NCBI RefSeq assembly: GCF_003601975.1
Contig: NZ_QZWZ01000011.1
Span: 1-64,000 of the forward strand
DNA length: 64,000 nucleotides
Direction of reading: 5' to 3'
Source: Mesorhizobium waimense
GTDB lineage: Bacteria; Pseudomonadota; Alphaproteobacteria; Rhizobiales; Rhizobiaceae
A program made the translations under genes and the position numbers. Of the stretch, positions 34,910 to 45,052 are shown one piece after another. The notes under the pieces are model-generated. The model did not search any database. It worked only from the letters and a program-made list of their open reading frames with translations, and had not been told where the DNA came from. How positions within the stretch are numbered: the stretch's first letter is position 1; every line of letters begins with the position of its first letter.

Positions 34910-36712
34910 ATGAGCGAAGCCGGAAATTTGGGGACGGACAAGGCCGGCGCCTATCGCGTTTTGGCGCGCAAATACCGGCCTTCGAATTTCTCCGAGCTGA
35001 TCGGCCAGGAGCCGATGGTCCGCACACTGACCAATGCCTTTGCCTGCGGCCGCATTGCCCAGGCCTGGATGCTGACCGGCGTGCGCGGTGTCGGCAAGAC
35101 GACGACGGCGCGCATCCTGGCGCGTGCGCTCAACTACAAGACCGCCACCATTGACCAGCCATCGGTCGACCTTGCCGTTTTGGGCGAACATTGCCAGGCG
35201 ATCATGGAAGGCCGCCATGTCGACGTCATCGAAATGGACGCCGCCTCGCACACGGGCATCGACGATATCAGGGACATCATCGAACGCGTCCGCTATGCGC
35301 CGGTCTCAGCCCGCTACAAGGTCTACATCATCGACGAAGTGCACATGCTCTCCACCCAGGCCTTCAACGGCCTGTTGAAGACGCTGGAAGAGCCGCCGCC
35401 GCACGTCAAATTCATCTTCGCCACCACCGAAATCCGCAAGGTGCCGATCACGGTGCTGTCGCGCTGTCAGCGCTTCGACCTCAGGCGCATCGACGCCGGT
35501 GCGCTGGTCGCGCATCTCTCGTCCATCGCCGGCAAGGAAGGCATTGCGGTCGACGACGACGCGCTGGCGATGATCGCTCGCGCCGCCGAAGGCTCGGCCC
35601 GCGATTCGCTTTCCATTCTCGACCAGGCGATCGCCCATGGCAGCGGCGCGGTCAGCGCCGAAGCGGTGCGGGCGATGCTTGGGCTGGCCGACCGCGCCCG
35701 CATCGTCGATTTGTTCGAGCTTGTCATGAAGGGCGACGTCGCGGCGGCACTGGCCGAATTCCGCAACCAATACGACACCGGCGCCGATCCGGCCGCGGTG
35801 CTGACCGATCTGGCTGAGTTCAACCATTTGGTCACCCGGCTGCGCTTCGTGCCGACCGCCCTCGATGACGCCTCGCTGTCCGAAGACGAGCGCCGGCGCG
35901 GCGCCGATTTCGCCGGGACGCTTTCGGTCCGGGTGCTGTCCAGGACATGGCAGATGCTGTTGAAAGGCATCCCCGAGGTGCAGTCGTCCAACCGGCCGGT
36001 GAGTGCCGCCGAGATGGTGCTGATCCGTCTCGCGCATGCCGCCGACCTGCCGACGCTGGACGAAGCGCTGAAGTCGCTGGAGGGTGCGGCACCGATTGCC
36101 AATGGGGCGCCGCGTTCGAATGGTGCCCCCGCAAATCCCGGCAGTGGCGGCGGTGCCAGCGCGGTGGCGCAGACACGCATGCCGACGACCGGCGGCGGTG
36201 CGCAGACCATGCGCCTGGTCGAGGCCGAGCCGATGCCCGCCGCTTTCGTGCCGGCGCCGGAACCGGTCGCCGAAGTGCCCGTGGTTCCGGTGAAATCGCT
36301 GGCCGATATCGCCGGCCTGGCCGACACGCATCGCGACATCGCCTTCAAGGTGCTGATCAAGCGTTGCGTGCGCCCGGTGCGCATCGAGCCCGGCCGCATC
36401 GACGTCAGCCTGACCGACGACGCGCCGAAGATGCTGCTCAACGACCTGACAACCAAGCTGCGCGCCTGGACCGGCCGCAACTGGCTGGTGTCGCTGTCGA
36501 AGGAAGCCGGCGGGCAGACAATGGCTGAAATGGAATCGACGAAGCGCGAAAACGCCTTTCTCGATGCCAAAAGCGATCCGTCCGTCGCCGCCATCCTGGC
36601 GCGCTTTCCCGGCGCCAAGATCATCGATGTGCGTATTCCCGACGCGCCGGAAGCCGACGACGCCGAGGCCGATCTGCCAGTCGATCCGGCGGCGGACGAC
36701 GAAGAAAACTGA
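34910..36712 (+). CDS. dnaX: DNA polymerase III subunit gamma/tau
   Basis: 600 residues. The clamp-loader AAA+ domain has [16 protein letters not shown], Walker [11 protein letters not shown] at about residue 60, [20 protein letters not shown] and the arginine finger region [12 protein letters not shown]. The Pro/Ala/Gly-rich region (~390-455) is the linker, and the C-terminus is the tau-specific part. The zinc-module Cys set of E. coli DnaX is largely absent here (only one Cys, in [11 protein letters not shown]), a feature also known to me in other rhizobia. Follows ffs and precedes ybaB. Confidence 0.95.
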   Translation: MSEAGNLGTDKAGAYRVLARKYRPSNFSELIGQEPMVRTLTNAFACGRIAQAWMLTGVRGVGKTTTARILARALNYKTATIDQPSVDLAVLGEHCQAIMEGRHVDVIEMDAASHTGIDDIRDIIERVRYAPVSARYKVYIIDEVHMLSTQAFNGLLKTLEEPPPHVKFIFATTEIRKVPITVLSRCQRFDLRRIDAGALVAHLSSIAGKEGIAVDDDALAMIARAAEGSARDSLSILDQAIAHGSGAVSAEAVRAMLGLADRARIVDLFELVMKGDVAAALAEFRNQYDTGADPAAVLTDLAEFNHLVTRLRFVPTALDDASLSEDERRRGADFAGTLSVRVLSRTWQMLLKGIPEVQSSNRPVSAAEMVLIRLAHAADLPTLDEALKSLEGAAPIANGAPRSNGAPANPGSGGGASAVAQTRMPTTGGGAQTMRLVEAEPMPAAFVPAPEPVAEVPVVPVKSLADIAGLADTHRDIAFKVLIKRCVRPVRIEPGRIDVSLTDDAPKMLLNDLTTKLRAWTGRNWLVSLSKEAGGQTMAEMESTKRENAFLDAKSDPSVAAILARFPGAKIIDVRIPDAPEADDAEADLPVDPAADDEEN

Positions 36713-36729
36713 AAACAGAGGACCAAGCG

Positions 36730-37053
36730 ATGAAAGATCTTCTCGGCCTGATGGGCAAGGCGAAGGAAATGCAGGCCAAGTTCCAGGCCATGCAGGACGA
36801 GATCGCCACGCTGGAAGCCACCGGCCAGGCCGGCGGCGGCCTTGTCGTCGTGACGCTGACCGGCAAGTTCGAGATGAAGTCGCTGAAAATCGATCCGTCG
36901 CTGTTCAAGGAGGACGAAGTCGAGATCCTCGAGGACCTGCTTCTCGCCGCCCACAATGACGCCAAAAATAAGGTCGAGCAGGTCATGCAGGAGAAGACCA
37001 AGGCGCTGACGGCAGGCTTGCCGATCCCGCCCGGAATGAAATTGCCGTTCTAA
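36730..37053 (+). CDS. YbaB/EbfC family nucleoid-associated protein
   Basis: 107 residues ([20 protein letters not shown]), with the family's helical N-terminus and [20 protein letters not shown] central strands, ending in [12 protein letters not shown]. It forms a dimeric DNA-binding protein that coats the nucleoid. Only 17 bases separate it from dnaX, the conserved dnaX-ybaB-recR order, though here a hydrolase gene intervenes before recR. Confidence 0.95.
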   Translation: MKDLLGLMGKAKEMQAKFQAMQDEIATLEATGQAGGGLVVVTLTGKFEMKSLKIDPSLFKEDEVEILEDLLLAAHNDAKNKVEQVMQEKTKALTAGLPIPPGMKLPF

Positions 37054-37095
37054 GCCGGCTCCGACCAGTTAATTGATTATGAACGGAAATTGGAC

Positions 37096-37131
37096 GCCGG
37101 GGCTGTTGTTAGGACTTTCCCCGGCTTTGTT
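37096..37131 (+). terminator. Possible terminator after ybaB
   Basis: GCCGGGG (37096-37102) can pair with CCCCGGC (37119-37125), followed by TTTGTT. The loop of 16 bases is long, so the call is tentative. Confidence 0.35.
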
Positions 37132-37267
37132 CACGCGGTCATTTCCGGCCATTCATAAAGTTTTACCTAAGCTGCACGAATGCTAATCCTTTAGCCATCT
37201 TTTTGCCGTTAAGAGTCTCATTCTTGCCACATCTCGGGGCGGGCTGGCAGCTGGAAATGAGGCATTT

Positions 37268-38251
37268 TTGTTGATCGCGACGCGATGGAAGACGCCGCTG
37301 CTGCTCAGCATCGTCACTTCTCCCCTGTTTCTGGCCGGTTGCAGCCAGACCACCACGCACGGCATGTCGGTCGCCAGCTTGACCAATGCCATCACGCCAA
37401 GCTTCCTCAGCACACGCGCCTACGGCCACACGCCGAAGGAGAAGGAGTGCCTGGAGCGGGCGATGTTCTTCGAGTCCAACCGGTCGAGCCGCGACGGCAT
37501 GATCGCCGTCGGCACGGTGGTGATGAACCGGCTGCGCTCGGGCCAGCATGGCAACACCATCTGCGAAGTCGTCGGTGAAAAAGGCCAGTTCGCACCCGGC
37601 GTGATGACGCGGCCGATGAACTCCAAGGCGATGCCCGATGTCGAGCAAGCCGCCGAAGCCGTGCTCAAGGGCGAACGCAAGGCCAAGCTGAAGAACACGA
37701 TGTTCTTCCACACCGCCGGCCTGCGCTTCCCCTACAAGAACATGCACTACACGATGGTCGCTGGCGGCAACGCCTTCTATGAGAAGCGCGGCCGCAACTG
37801 GAAGCCGCTGCCGGACGAGCCCCAGACGATGGTTGCCTCTGCGACGCCTCGGTCATCGGAGCCCGCCGCGCCGGTGCTTGTGGCTTCCGCGGAACCTTTG
37901 CCCGGTGTCAAAGCGACCACCGTCAAGCCGACGACTGCCAGGGCGACGGCCGACAAGACAGTTCCCGCCCAGGCAACTTATGTCACTGCAGCAGCGGTGG
38001 CGCAGCCGGCGAAATCCTCGCGCGTCGCTGCGGCGGCGAAATCCGCGCAGCCCAAGCAGACCGTTGTGGCGATGCAGGAGCCCATGCAGGAACCGGACGC
38101 TTCCCGTTTCGGCGGACCGGCACCCCAGCAGGTCATCACCTCGTTCCCGGCGCCGCAAGAGGCGGCGATGGGGTTCCAGTCGACGCCTGAGAACACCGAT
38201 GCCGTCGGCGCGTTGATCGTCAGCCAGAGCCGACCACTCGAAGCCTACTGA
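37268..38251 (+). CDS. Cell wall hydrolase, SleB-like, lipoprotein
   Basis: 327 residues with a TTG start at 37268 (TTG 37271 also possible). The lipobox LFLAGC lies near residue 22. The hydrolase_2/SleB domain (about 50-165) has KECLERAMFFESNRSSRDGM and AVGTVVMNRLRSGQHGNTIC, with the Glu of FFES as likely catalytic residue. The rest is an Ala/Pro/Thr/Lys-rich low-complexity tail. It should cut peptidoglycan from the outer-membrane or periplasmic side. Its insertion between ybaB and recR breaks a usual gene pair. Confidence 0.85.
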   Translation: MLIATRWKTPLLLSIVTSPLFLAGCSQTTTHGMSVASLTNAITPSFLSTRAYGHTPKEKECLERAMFFESNRSSRDGMIAVGTVVMNRLRSGQHGNTICEVVGEKGQFAPGVMTRPMNSKAMPDVEQAAEAVLKGERKAKLKNTMFFHTAGLRFPYKNMHYTMVAGGNAFYEKRGRNWKPLPDEPQTMVASATPRSSEPAAPVLVASAEPLPGVKATTVKPTTARATADKTVPAQATYVTAAAVAQPAKSSRVAAAAKSAQPKQTVVAMQEPMQEPDASRFGGPAPQQVITSFPAPQEAAMGFQSTPENTDAVGALIVSQSRPLEAY

Positions 38252-38358
38252 GGACGGTCGGCGCTCAGGTCCTGGCTTGACCGCTTATGGCAGGATAGCC
38301 TGCGGGCGCGCGGCGCTGCGCTGTTCCAAAGCACGCGAAAAAACCCTAGATCAGTGCG

Positions 38359-38964
38359 ATGTCCAAGCGAATCGCCGGTCCCGAGATCGAACGCCTGATC
38401 CAGCTCCTGGCCAAGGTGCCGGGGCTCGGCCCCCGTTCGGCAAGGCGCGCTGCCCTTCATCTCATCAAGAAGAAGGAGCAGCTTTTGTCGCCGCTCGCCG
38501 CCGCTATGGGCGAGGCCGCCGACAAGGTGCGCATCTGCACCACCTGCGGCAATGTCGACACCTCCGATCCCTGTATGATCTGCACCGATCCGCGCCGCGA
38601 TGCTGCCACGCTGATCGTCGTCGAGGACGTCTCCGATCTCTGGGCGCTGGAGCGGGCAGCCGCCATGAACGTGCGCTACCACGTGCTCGGCGGCACGCTG
38701 TCGCCGCTCGACGGCATCGGCCCCGAACAGCTTAACATCCGCTCGCTGGTCGACCGCATCGCCGGCGGCGAGGTGAAGGAGGTCATCCTCGCCGTCAACG
38801 CCACCGTCGAGGGCCAGACGACAGCGCATTACCTGACCGACCAGCTGTCCGGCTTCGAGATCAAGGTGACGAGGCTGGCGCATGGCGTGCCGGTCGGCGG
38901 CGAGCTCGACTATCTCGACGAAGGCACGCTCGCGGCAGCACTACGCTCGCGGACGGCGTTTTGA
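38359..38964 (+). CDS. recR: Recombination mediator protein RecR
   Basis: 201 residues. N-terminal helix-hairpin-helix ([18 protein letters not shown]), zinc finger [13 protein letters not shown] plus MIC near residues 57-72, and Toprim domain with [13 protein letters not shown]. With RecF and RecO it loads RecA at gaps. Length matches the family. Starts after a 107-base gap and may share the dnaX-ybaB transcript or have its own promoter. Confidence 0.95.
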   Translation: MSKRIAGPEIERLIQLLAKVPGLGPRSARRAALHLIKKKEQLLSPLAAAMGEAADKVRICTTCGNVDTSDPCMICTDPRRDAATLIVVEDVSDLWALERAAAMNVRYHVLGGTLSPLDGIGPEQLNIRSLVDRIAGGEVKEVILAVNATVEGQTTAHYLTDQLSGFEIKVTRLAHGVPVGGELDYLDEGTLAAALRSRTAF

Positions 38965-39017
38965 CGCAATTGGCGGGGAGGATCTGTGATGAGTGGTTTT
39001 CCTGAAACGATTGCACT

Positions 39018-39052
39018 CCGTCCCACTCCCCTCGGCAGGACAGAGCGGGGTG
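39018..39052. repeat. Partial copy of dispersed repeat inside the 5' region of the transglycosylase gene
   Basis: CGGCAGGACAGAGCGGGG is, on the opposite strand, a relative of the CTCTGTCCTGCCGG repeat at 16820-16874. It lies between two possible start codons of the lytic transglycosylase gene. Confidence 0.45.
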
Positions 39053-40305
39053 TGAAGCAACGCCAATCTCTAAAATTGGCACTGCTTTACGTCTTCGCAG
39101 CGCTGCTCGCGCTCCTCGCCACCTTCCCCGCCTCTGCCGCAAAAATCGACGACCAGTTCTATGCATGGCTGCAAAACGACCTCTGGCCCGAAGCCAAAGC
39201 CAAAGGCATCTCCAAGAAAACCTTCGACGAGGCCTTCATCGGCGTGAAACCGAACCTCAAGCTGCCCGACCTTGTCATGCCCGGCGAGAAGCCGACGACG
39301 CCGCAGAAGCAGCATCAGGCCGAGTTCGGTTCGCCCGGCGCCTATTTCGCCGAGAAGACCGTTCGCGCCGTCAGCGCAGGCGGGCGGACGCGCGAGGGCG
39401 CCAACGCAAGGGTGCTCGGATTGCTCGAGAAGCGCTACGGCGTGCCGGGCGAGGTGCTGCTGGCGATCTGGGGCCGCGAGAGCGGCTTCGGCGCGGCCAA
39501 GATGCCTTACGACGCCTTCGAGGTGCTCGGCACCAAGGCGTTCATGTCGACCAGGAAGGATTTCTTCCGCACCGAAGTGCTGGCGGCGCTTGAGATCGTC
39601 GAGCGTGGGCTCGCCCCCGTCAATGCCATGAAATCGTCCTGGGCGGGCGCGCTCGGCCAACCGCAATTCATGCCGACATCCTTCCTGAAACACGCCGTCG
39701 ACTTCGACGGCGACGGCCGGCCCGACATCTGGAACTCGGCGCCTGACGTGCTGGCCTCGATCGCCAACTACCTCGTCCACTATGGCTGGGTGAGGAACCG
39801 CGGCTGGGGGTTCGAGGTGACGGTGCCGCAAAAAGTCTCCTGCTCGCTCGAAGGACCCGACCAGGGCAAGAAGATCTCAGAATGGGTGGCGATGGGCATC
39901 AGGCGCGTCGGCACGAAAGCCTTCCCGGCAAGCGAATTGAAGGCCGAGGGCTTTCTCCTTATGCCGGCCGGGCGCAGCGGCCCGGCCTTCATCGTCACGC
40001 CCAATTTCTACGTGCTGAAGGAATACAACACCAGCGACCTCTACGCCCTGTTCATCGGCCATGGCGCCGACCGCATCGCCCATGGCGACTCGAATTTTAC
40101 CGGCAGTTGGGGGCCGGTCGGCGGCCTGCACAGATCCGACATCGCAGCCCTGCAGCGGGCACTTGAGGCCGAGGGCTACGATGTCGGCAGCGCCGACGGC
40201 CTGCCCGGCTTCAAGACACGCCGCTCGATCGGCAGCTGGCAGGCAAAGAACAACCGTGCCGCCACCTGCTTTCCGGACGCCGATCTGGTCGCCGTGCTGA
40301 AGTAG
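39052..40305 (+). CDS. Lytic murein transglycosylase (MltB/SLT_2 family)
   Basis: 417 residues from GTG 39052 (MKQRQSLKLALLYVFAALLA), which gives a clean signal peptide ending FPASAA. An in-frame ATG at 38986 would add 22 residues encoded by a dispersed repeat and spoil the signal peptide. The SLT_2 domain has the catalytic Glu in IWGRESGFGAAKM, then GALGQPQFMPTSF and DGDGRPDIWNS. The C-terminus has a peptidoglycan-binding domain (ALQRALEAEGYDVGSADGLP). It cleaves glycan strands to anhydro-muropeptides in the periplasm. Follows recR. Confidence 0.9.
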   Translation: MKQRQSLKLALLYVFAALLALLATFPASAAKIDDQFYAWLQNDLWPEAKAKGISKKTFDEAFIGVKPNLKLPDLVMPGEKPTTPQKQHQAEFGSPGAYFAEKTVRAVSAGGRTREGANARVLGLLEKRYGVPGEVLLAIWGRESGFGAAKMPYDAFEVLGTKAFMSTRKDFFRTEVLAALEIVERGLAPVNAMKSSWAGALGQPQFMPTSFLKHAVDFDGDGRPDIWNSAPDVLASIANYLVHYGWVRNRGWGFEVTVPQKVSCSLEGPDQGKKISEWVAMGIRRVGTKAFPASELKAEGFLLMPAGRSGPAFIVTPNFYVLKEYNTSDLYALFIGHGADRIAHGDSNFTGSWGPVGGLHRSDIAALQRALEAEGYDVGSADGLPGFKTRRSIGSWQAKNNRAATCFPDADLVAVLK

Positions 40306-40566
40306 CCGAGACATTAGCAGTTTTTTCCTGATTGACGGCGTCAATTAGCCGGCTTTTACCTCGGCTCGCCGCAGCCCCGTCGTGGTCCAATACGTGTCTT
40401 GCAAATGCTCGTTGCCGGCTTGGGAGCCGCCGGATATGGTGTTGACCAATTGGACAAAAGCCACGACGCTAAAGGGTCATGGGGCTGTCGCTCGACCCCG
40501 AAAGAATTCTGCAATCCTGAGCCGGGAACTCAGGTCAACAAACCAACAAAACAGGGAACGACCACC

Positions 40567-42204
40567 ATGATGATGGAAAAGTTTGCTCTCCGCTCACGCG
40601 CATTGCTTGCAGGTGCCGCACTGTCCGCGCTGCTCGTAGCGCCCGCTTTCGCCGTGACGCCTGCCGACACGCTGGTCGAAGGCTTCGCCATCGACGACAT
40701 CATCTCCATGGATCCGGGCGAGGCGTTCGAACTGTCGACCGCGGAGGTCACCGGCAACACCTACGATCTCCTGGTCCGCCTCGACCTCAGCGACACCTCT
40801 AAGGTCAAAGGCGATCTCGCCGAAAGCTGGACCGTCTCCGACGACGGCCTGACCTACACCTTCAAGCTCAAGCCCGGCCTGAAATTCGCCTCCGGCAATC
40901 CGATCACGGCGGCCGATGTCGCCTATTCCTTCGAGCGTGCCGTCAAGCTGGACAAGAGCCCGGCCTTCATCATCAGCCAGTTCGGCATCAGCGGCGACAA
41001 TGTCGCCGAGAAGGCCAAGGCCGTCGACGACACGACCTTCCAGTTCACCGTCGACAAGGCCTATGCGCCGAGCTTCGTGCTGAATTGCCTGTCGGCCACC
41101 GTTGCCTCGGTTGTCGATGCCAAGCTGGTCAAGGAACATGTCGCGGCGGTCACGCCGAGCGCCGATTACAAATGGGACAATGATTTCGGCAATGCCTGGC
41201 TGAAGACCGGCTACGCCGGGTCCGGCCAGTTCAAGCTGCGCGAATGGCGTGCCAACGAAGCCGTCGTCATGGAGCGCAATGACAATTACTTCGGCGAAAA
41301 GGCCAAGCTCGCCCGCGTCATCTATCGCAACATGAAGGAGAGCTCGGCGCAGCGCCTGGCGCTTGAGGCAGGCGACATCGACGTTGCCCGCAACCTCGAG
41401 CCCAACGATCTCGACGCCATCGCCAAGAATGCCGATCTGACCACCACCAGCGCGCCCAAGGGCACGGTCTATTACATCAGCCTCAACCAGAAAAACCCCA
41501 ACCTCGCCAAGCCTGAGGTTCGCCAGGCGTTCAAATATCTGGTCGACTACGATGCTCTCGGCTCCACCATCCTCAAGGGCATTGGCGAGATCCACCAATC
41601 CTTCCTGCCCAAGGGCGTGCTCGGCGAACTGGACGAGAATCCGTTCAAGCTCGACGTCGCCAAGGCCAAGGAACTTCTGGCCAAGGCCGGCTTGCCCGAC
41701 GGCTTCAGCGTAACGATGGACGTGCGCAGCAAACAGCCGGAGACAGGCATGGCCGAATCGATCCAGCAGACGCTGGGTCAGGTCGGCATCAAGCTGGAGA
41801 TCATCCCCGGCGACGGCAAGCAGACGCTGACCAAATACCGCGCCCGCAACCACGACATCTATATCGGCCAGTGGGGCCAGGATTACTTCGATCCGAACTC
41901 CAACGCCCAGACCTTCGCCTCGAACCCCGACAACTCGGATGCAGGCAAGACCAAGACGCTCGCGTGGCGCAATGCCTGGGACATTCCGGACCTGACAAAG
42001 CAAACCGAAGCCGCCCTGCTCGAGAAGGATTCGGCCAAGCGCGCCGCGATGTACCAGGATCTGCAGAAGAAGATCCTCGACACCAGCCCCTTCGTTATCA
42101 TCCACCAGCAGCTGGAAGTGGCTGGCCTGCGCAAGAACCTCAAGGGCTTTGCGCTCGGTCCGAGCTTCGACTCGAATTTCGTCGGACCGGTCTCCAAGGA
42201 GTGA
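40567..42204 (+). CDS. Peptide ABC transporter substrate-binding protein
   Basis: 545 residues from ATG 40567 (MMMEKFALRSRALLAGAALS), with a Sec signal peptide ending in AFA. SBP family 5: DLAESWTVSDDGLTYTFKLK, NPITAADVAYSFERAV and LLAKAGLPDGF. It is the first gene of a complete dpp/opp-type operon. The 261 bases upstream (40306-40566) contain no other gene and should hold the promoter. The ligand (dipeptide, opine, glutathione-like) cannot be read. Confidence 0.9.
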   Translation: MMMEKFALRSRALLAGAALSALLVAPAFAVTPADTLVEGFAIDDIISMDPGEAFELSTAEVTGNTYDLLVRLDLSDTSKVKGDLAESWTVSDDGLTYTFKLKPGLKFASGNPITAADVAYSFERAVKLDKSPAFIISQFGISGDNVAEKAKAVDDTTFQFTVDKAYAPSFVLNCLSATVASVVDAKLVKEHVAAVTPSADYKWDNDFGNAWLKTGYAGSGQFKLREWRANEAVVMERNDNYFGEKAKLARVIYRNMKESSAQRLALEAGDIDVARNLEPNDLDAIAKNADLTTTSAPKGTVYYISLNQKNPNLAKPEVRQAFKYLVDYDALGSTILKGIGEIHQSFLPKGVLGELDENPFKLDVAKAKELLAKAGLPDGFSVTMDVRSKQPETGMAESIQQTLGQVGIKLEIIPGDGKQTLTKYRARNHDIYIGQWGQDYFDPNSNAQTFASNPDNSDAGKTKTLAWRNAWDIPDLTKQTEAALLEKDSAKRAAMYQDLQKKILDTSPFVIIHQQLEVAGLRKNLKGFALGPSFDSNFVGPVSKE

Positions 42205-42223
42205 TCGCGGGCGGACGCGCTCA

Positions 42224-43291
42224 ATGAGCGCAGCTGAAAACCAGGCGGCGGCAGGGCGCGGCAGCGCCCGTGCTGCCGCTGTCGCGTCATCGATCGGCCG
42301 CTTCCTGGTGATCGCGATAACGACCTATCTCGGTCTTCTCGCGGTGACCTTCTTCATCGGCCGCGTCATCCCGATCGATCCGGTGCTGGCGGTGCTCGGC
42401 GATCGGGCGCCGGCCAATGTGATCGAGCGCACGCGCCGCGAGATGGGGCTCGACCTGCCGCTGATCGAGCAGTTCTATATCTACGTGAAAAATGCCCTGA
42501 ACGGCGATTTCGGCACCTCGGTGCTGACCACCAACCCGGTGATGACCGACATCCGTCGCGCCTTCCCGGCGACGATCGAACTGGCGACGCTCGGCACGCT
42601 GATCGGTTCCGTCATCGGCGTGCCATTAGGCGTTCTGGCGGCAGTACGGCGCGGCAGCCTCATCGACCAGATCGTGCGCATCATCGGCCTGATCGGTTAT
42701 TCCGTGCCGATCTTCTGGCTGGGCCTGCTTTGCCTTGTCCTGTTTTACGCCAAGCTGCAGTGGGTGGCTTTCCCGGCACGGCTCGACGTCGTCTACGAAT
42801 ACACCTTCACACCGATCACCGGCTTCTATCTCCTCGACGCGGCGATGCAGGGGCAGTGGGATGTCTTTTACGACGCCTTTCGCCACATCATCCTGCCGGC
42901 CTCGCTGCTTGGCTATTTCTCGCTTGCCTATATCAGCCGCATGACGCGCTCCTTCATGCTGAACGAGCTTTCGCAGGAATACATCGTCGCCGCGCGCGCC
43001 AAGGGCCTGTCGGAACAGCGCATCATCTGGGCCCACGCACTGCGCAATGCCGCGGTGCCGATGGTCACGGTGATCGCGCTCTCCTATGCCGGGTTGCTCG
43101 AAGGCTCGGTGCTGACCGAGACGGTGTTCTCGTGGCCGGGCATCGGCCTCTACATCACCAATTCGCTGCAAAACGCCGACATGAATGCCGTGCTCGGCGG
43201 CACGATCGTCATCGGCTCGGTCTTCATCGCCATCAATCTTTTCTCCGACCTGCTCTACCGGGTGCTCGATCCAAGGACCAAGGCAGGATGA
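42224..43291 (+). CDS. Peptide ABC transporter permease (DppB-like)
   Basis: 355 residues from ATG 42224 (MSAAENQAAAGRGSARAAAV); upstream frame is shadow. First membrane segment FLVIAITTYLGLLAVTFFIG, then the conserved ERTRREMGLDLPLIEQFYIY and the EAA loop [20 protein letters not shown]. It forms the inner-membrane channel with the next gene product. Its stop overlaps that start as ATGA. Confidence 0.92.
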   Translation: MSAAENQAAAGRGSARAAAVASSIGRFLVIAITTYLGLLAVTFFIGRVIPIDPVLAVLGDRAPANVIERTRREMGLDLPLIEQFYIYVKNALNGDFGTSVLTTNPVMTDIRRAFPATIELATLGTLIGSVIGVPLGVLAAVRRGSLIDQIVRIIGLIGYSVPIFWLGLLCLVLFYAKLQWVAFPARLDVVYEYTFTPITGFYLLDAAMQGQWDVFYDAFRHIILPASLLGYFSLAYISRMTRSFMLNELSQEYIVAARAKGLSEQRIIWAHALRNAAVPMVTVIALSYAGLLEGSVLTETVFSWPGIGLYITNSLQNADMNAVLGGTIVIGSVFIAINLFSDLLYRVLDPRTKAG

Positions 43292-44208
43292 GCGCGGAAG
43301 CAATCCAGAGCCGGCGTGACTGGCTGCTCAGCGATCGGCCGGCCTCACGCATGCAGGCAAGGCTCGGCCGCGCCTATGTGGCCTGGCGGCGCTTTTCCGC
43401 CAACCGGCTGGCATTTGTCGGGCTGCTCATCATCATCGGGCTGCTGGTGGTCGCGGCTTTCGCCGACGTGCTGGCCCCCTATTCGCCGACCATTGGCGAC
43501 CTCAAGGGCTCGCGGCTCTTGGCGCCAAGTGCCGCGCACTGGTTCGGCACCGACGATCTCGGCCGCGATATCTATTCGCGCATAATCTATGGCTCGCGCT
43601 GGACGCTCTACGTCGTCATTCTCGTCGCCATCATCGCGGCGCCCATCGGCCTCTTGGTCGGCACGGTCGCAGGCTATGCCGGCGGCTGGACCGATGCGAT
43701 CCTGATGCGCATCACCGACATCTTCCTGGCATTCCCCAAGCTGATCCTGGCGCTTGCCTTCGTCGCCGCCCTTGGCCCCGGCATCGAGAACGCGGTGCTG
43801 GCCATCGCCATCACCTCGTGGCCACCCTATGCGCGCATAGCGCGCGCCGAAACGCTGACGGTGCGCAATTCCGATTACATCAAGGCAGTGCAATTGATGG
43901 GCGCCTCGCCGTTCCGCATCGTGCTGCGCCACATCATGCCGCTTTGCATCTCCTCGCTGATCATCCGGGTGACGCTCGACATGGCCGGCATCATCCTTAC
44001 CGCCGCCGGCCTCGGCTTCCTCGGCCTCGGCGCGCAGCCGCCGCTGCCCGAGTGGGGCACGATGATCGCGTCCGGCCGCCGCTTCGTGCTCGACCAGTGG
44101 TGGGTAGCCGGTGCACCGGGCTTCGCCATCCTCATCGTCAGCCTCGGCTTCAACCTGCTCGGCGACGGCCTGCGCGATGCGCTCGATCCCCGGAGTGGTG
44201 AACAATGA
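43288..44208 (+). CDS. Peptide ABC transporter permease (DppC-like)
   Basis: 306 residues from ATG 43288 (MSAEAIQSRRDWLLSDRPAS). Signatures: FVGLLIIIGLLVVAAFADVL, HWFGTDDLGRDIYSRIIYGS and the EAA loop region around YIKAVQLMGASPFRIVLRHI. Typical DppC with five to six membrane helices. Overlaps the preceding gene by 4 bases, so stoichiometric expression is likely. Confidence 0.92.
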   Translation: MSAEAIQSRRDWLLSDRPASRMQARLGRAYVAWRRFSANRLAFVGLLIIIGLLVVAAFADVLAPYSPTIGDLKGSRLLAPSAAHWFGTDDLGRDIYSRIIYGSRWTLYVVILVAIIAAPIGLLVGTVAGYAGGWTDAILMRITDIFLAFPKLILALAFVAALGPGIENAVLAIAITSWPPYARIARAETLTVRNSDYIKAVQLMGASPFRIVLRHIMPLCISSLIIRVTLDMAGIILTAAGLGFLGLGAQPPLPEWGTMIASGRRFVLDQWWVAGAPGFAILIVSLGFNLLGDGLRDALDPRSGEQ

Positions 44209-44218
44209 GTGGTGACCA

Positions 44219-45052
44219 ATGAGCACGCTTCTCGAGGTCGACGACCTGCGCGTCAACTTCCCGACCCGGACCGGCCTGGTCCAGGCGGTGCGCGGCGTTT
44301 CCTTCTCGCTTGGCCGCGAGCGGCTCGGCATCGTCGGCGAGAGCGGCTCCGGCAAGTCGCAGACCGGCCGTGCCATCATGGGCTTGACCCCACCGCAGGC
44401 CGAGGTGAAGGCGAAAAAGCTCGCCTTCGACGGCATCGATCTGCTGGCGGCGCCGGCCCGCCAGCGCCGGGCGCTGCGCGGCAAACGCATCGCCATGATC
44501 CTGCAAGATCCGAAATATTCGCTCGACCCGGTGATGAGCATCGGCCGCCAGATCGTCGAGACGCTGCGCACGCATGAGAAGGTCGGCAAGGCCGAGGCGC
44601 GTGACCGCGCGCTCGCCATGCTGGAGGCGGTGCAGATCCGCGACCCCGCCCGCGTCTTCGACCTGCATCCGCACGAGGTCTCGGGCGGCATGGGCCAGCG
44701 CGCCATGATCGCCATGATGCTGATCGCCGGACCCGAGATGATGATCGCCGACGAGCCGACCTCGGCGCTCGACGTCACCGTGCAGCTCGACGTGCTCGGC
44801 ATCCTCGACAAGCTGGTCAGCGAACGCGGCATGGGACTGATCTTCATCTCGCATGATCTGCGCCTGGTCTCCTCCTTCTGCGACCGTGTCATCGTCATGT
44901 ATGCCGGCAAGGTGGTCGAGCAGCTCAAGGCGTCGGAGCTCCGCGACGCCCAGCATCCCTATACGCGCGGCCTGCTCAATTGCATGCCCAGGATCGGCTT
45001 CGAACGCCACCCGCTGCCGGTTCTCGACCGCAAGCCGGAGTGGGCGGCATGA
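44219..45052 (+). CDS. Peptide ABC transporter ATP-binding protein (DppD-like)
   Basis: 277 residues: Walker [14 protein letters not shown], signature SGGMGQRAMIA, Walker [13 protein letters not shown] and switch His in FISHDLRLVSS. The signature VSGGMGQR replaces the usual LSGGM-(R/S)-QR, a small variation. The oligopeptide-type C-terminal extension is short and lacks an obvious Fe-S Cys cluster. The stop overlaps the start of the second ATPase by 4 bases. Confidence 0.9.
   Translation: MSTLLEVDDLRVNFPTRTGLVQAVRGVSFSLGRERLGIVGESGSGKSQTGRAIMGLTPPQAEVKAKKLAFDGIDLLAAPARQRRALRGKRIAMILQDPKYSLDPVMSIGRQIVETLRTHEKVGKAEARDRALAMLEAVQIRDPARVFDLHPHEVSGGMGQRAMIAMMLIAGPEMMIADEPTSALDVTVQLDVLGILDKLVSERGMGLIFISHDLRLVSSFCDRVIVMYAGKVVEQLKASELRDAQHPYTRGLLNCMPRIGFERHPLPVLDRKPEWAA

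Noticed and set aside
40594..42105. 503-codon minus-strand frame opposite the peptide-binding protein gene
   Set aside because: Composition is a shadow; the plus-strand gene has signal peptide, family motifs and operon context.
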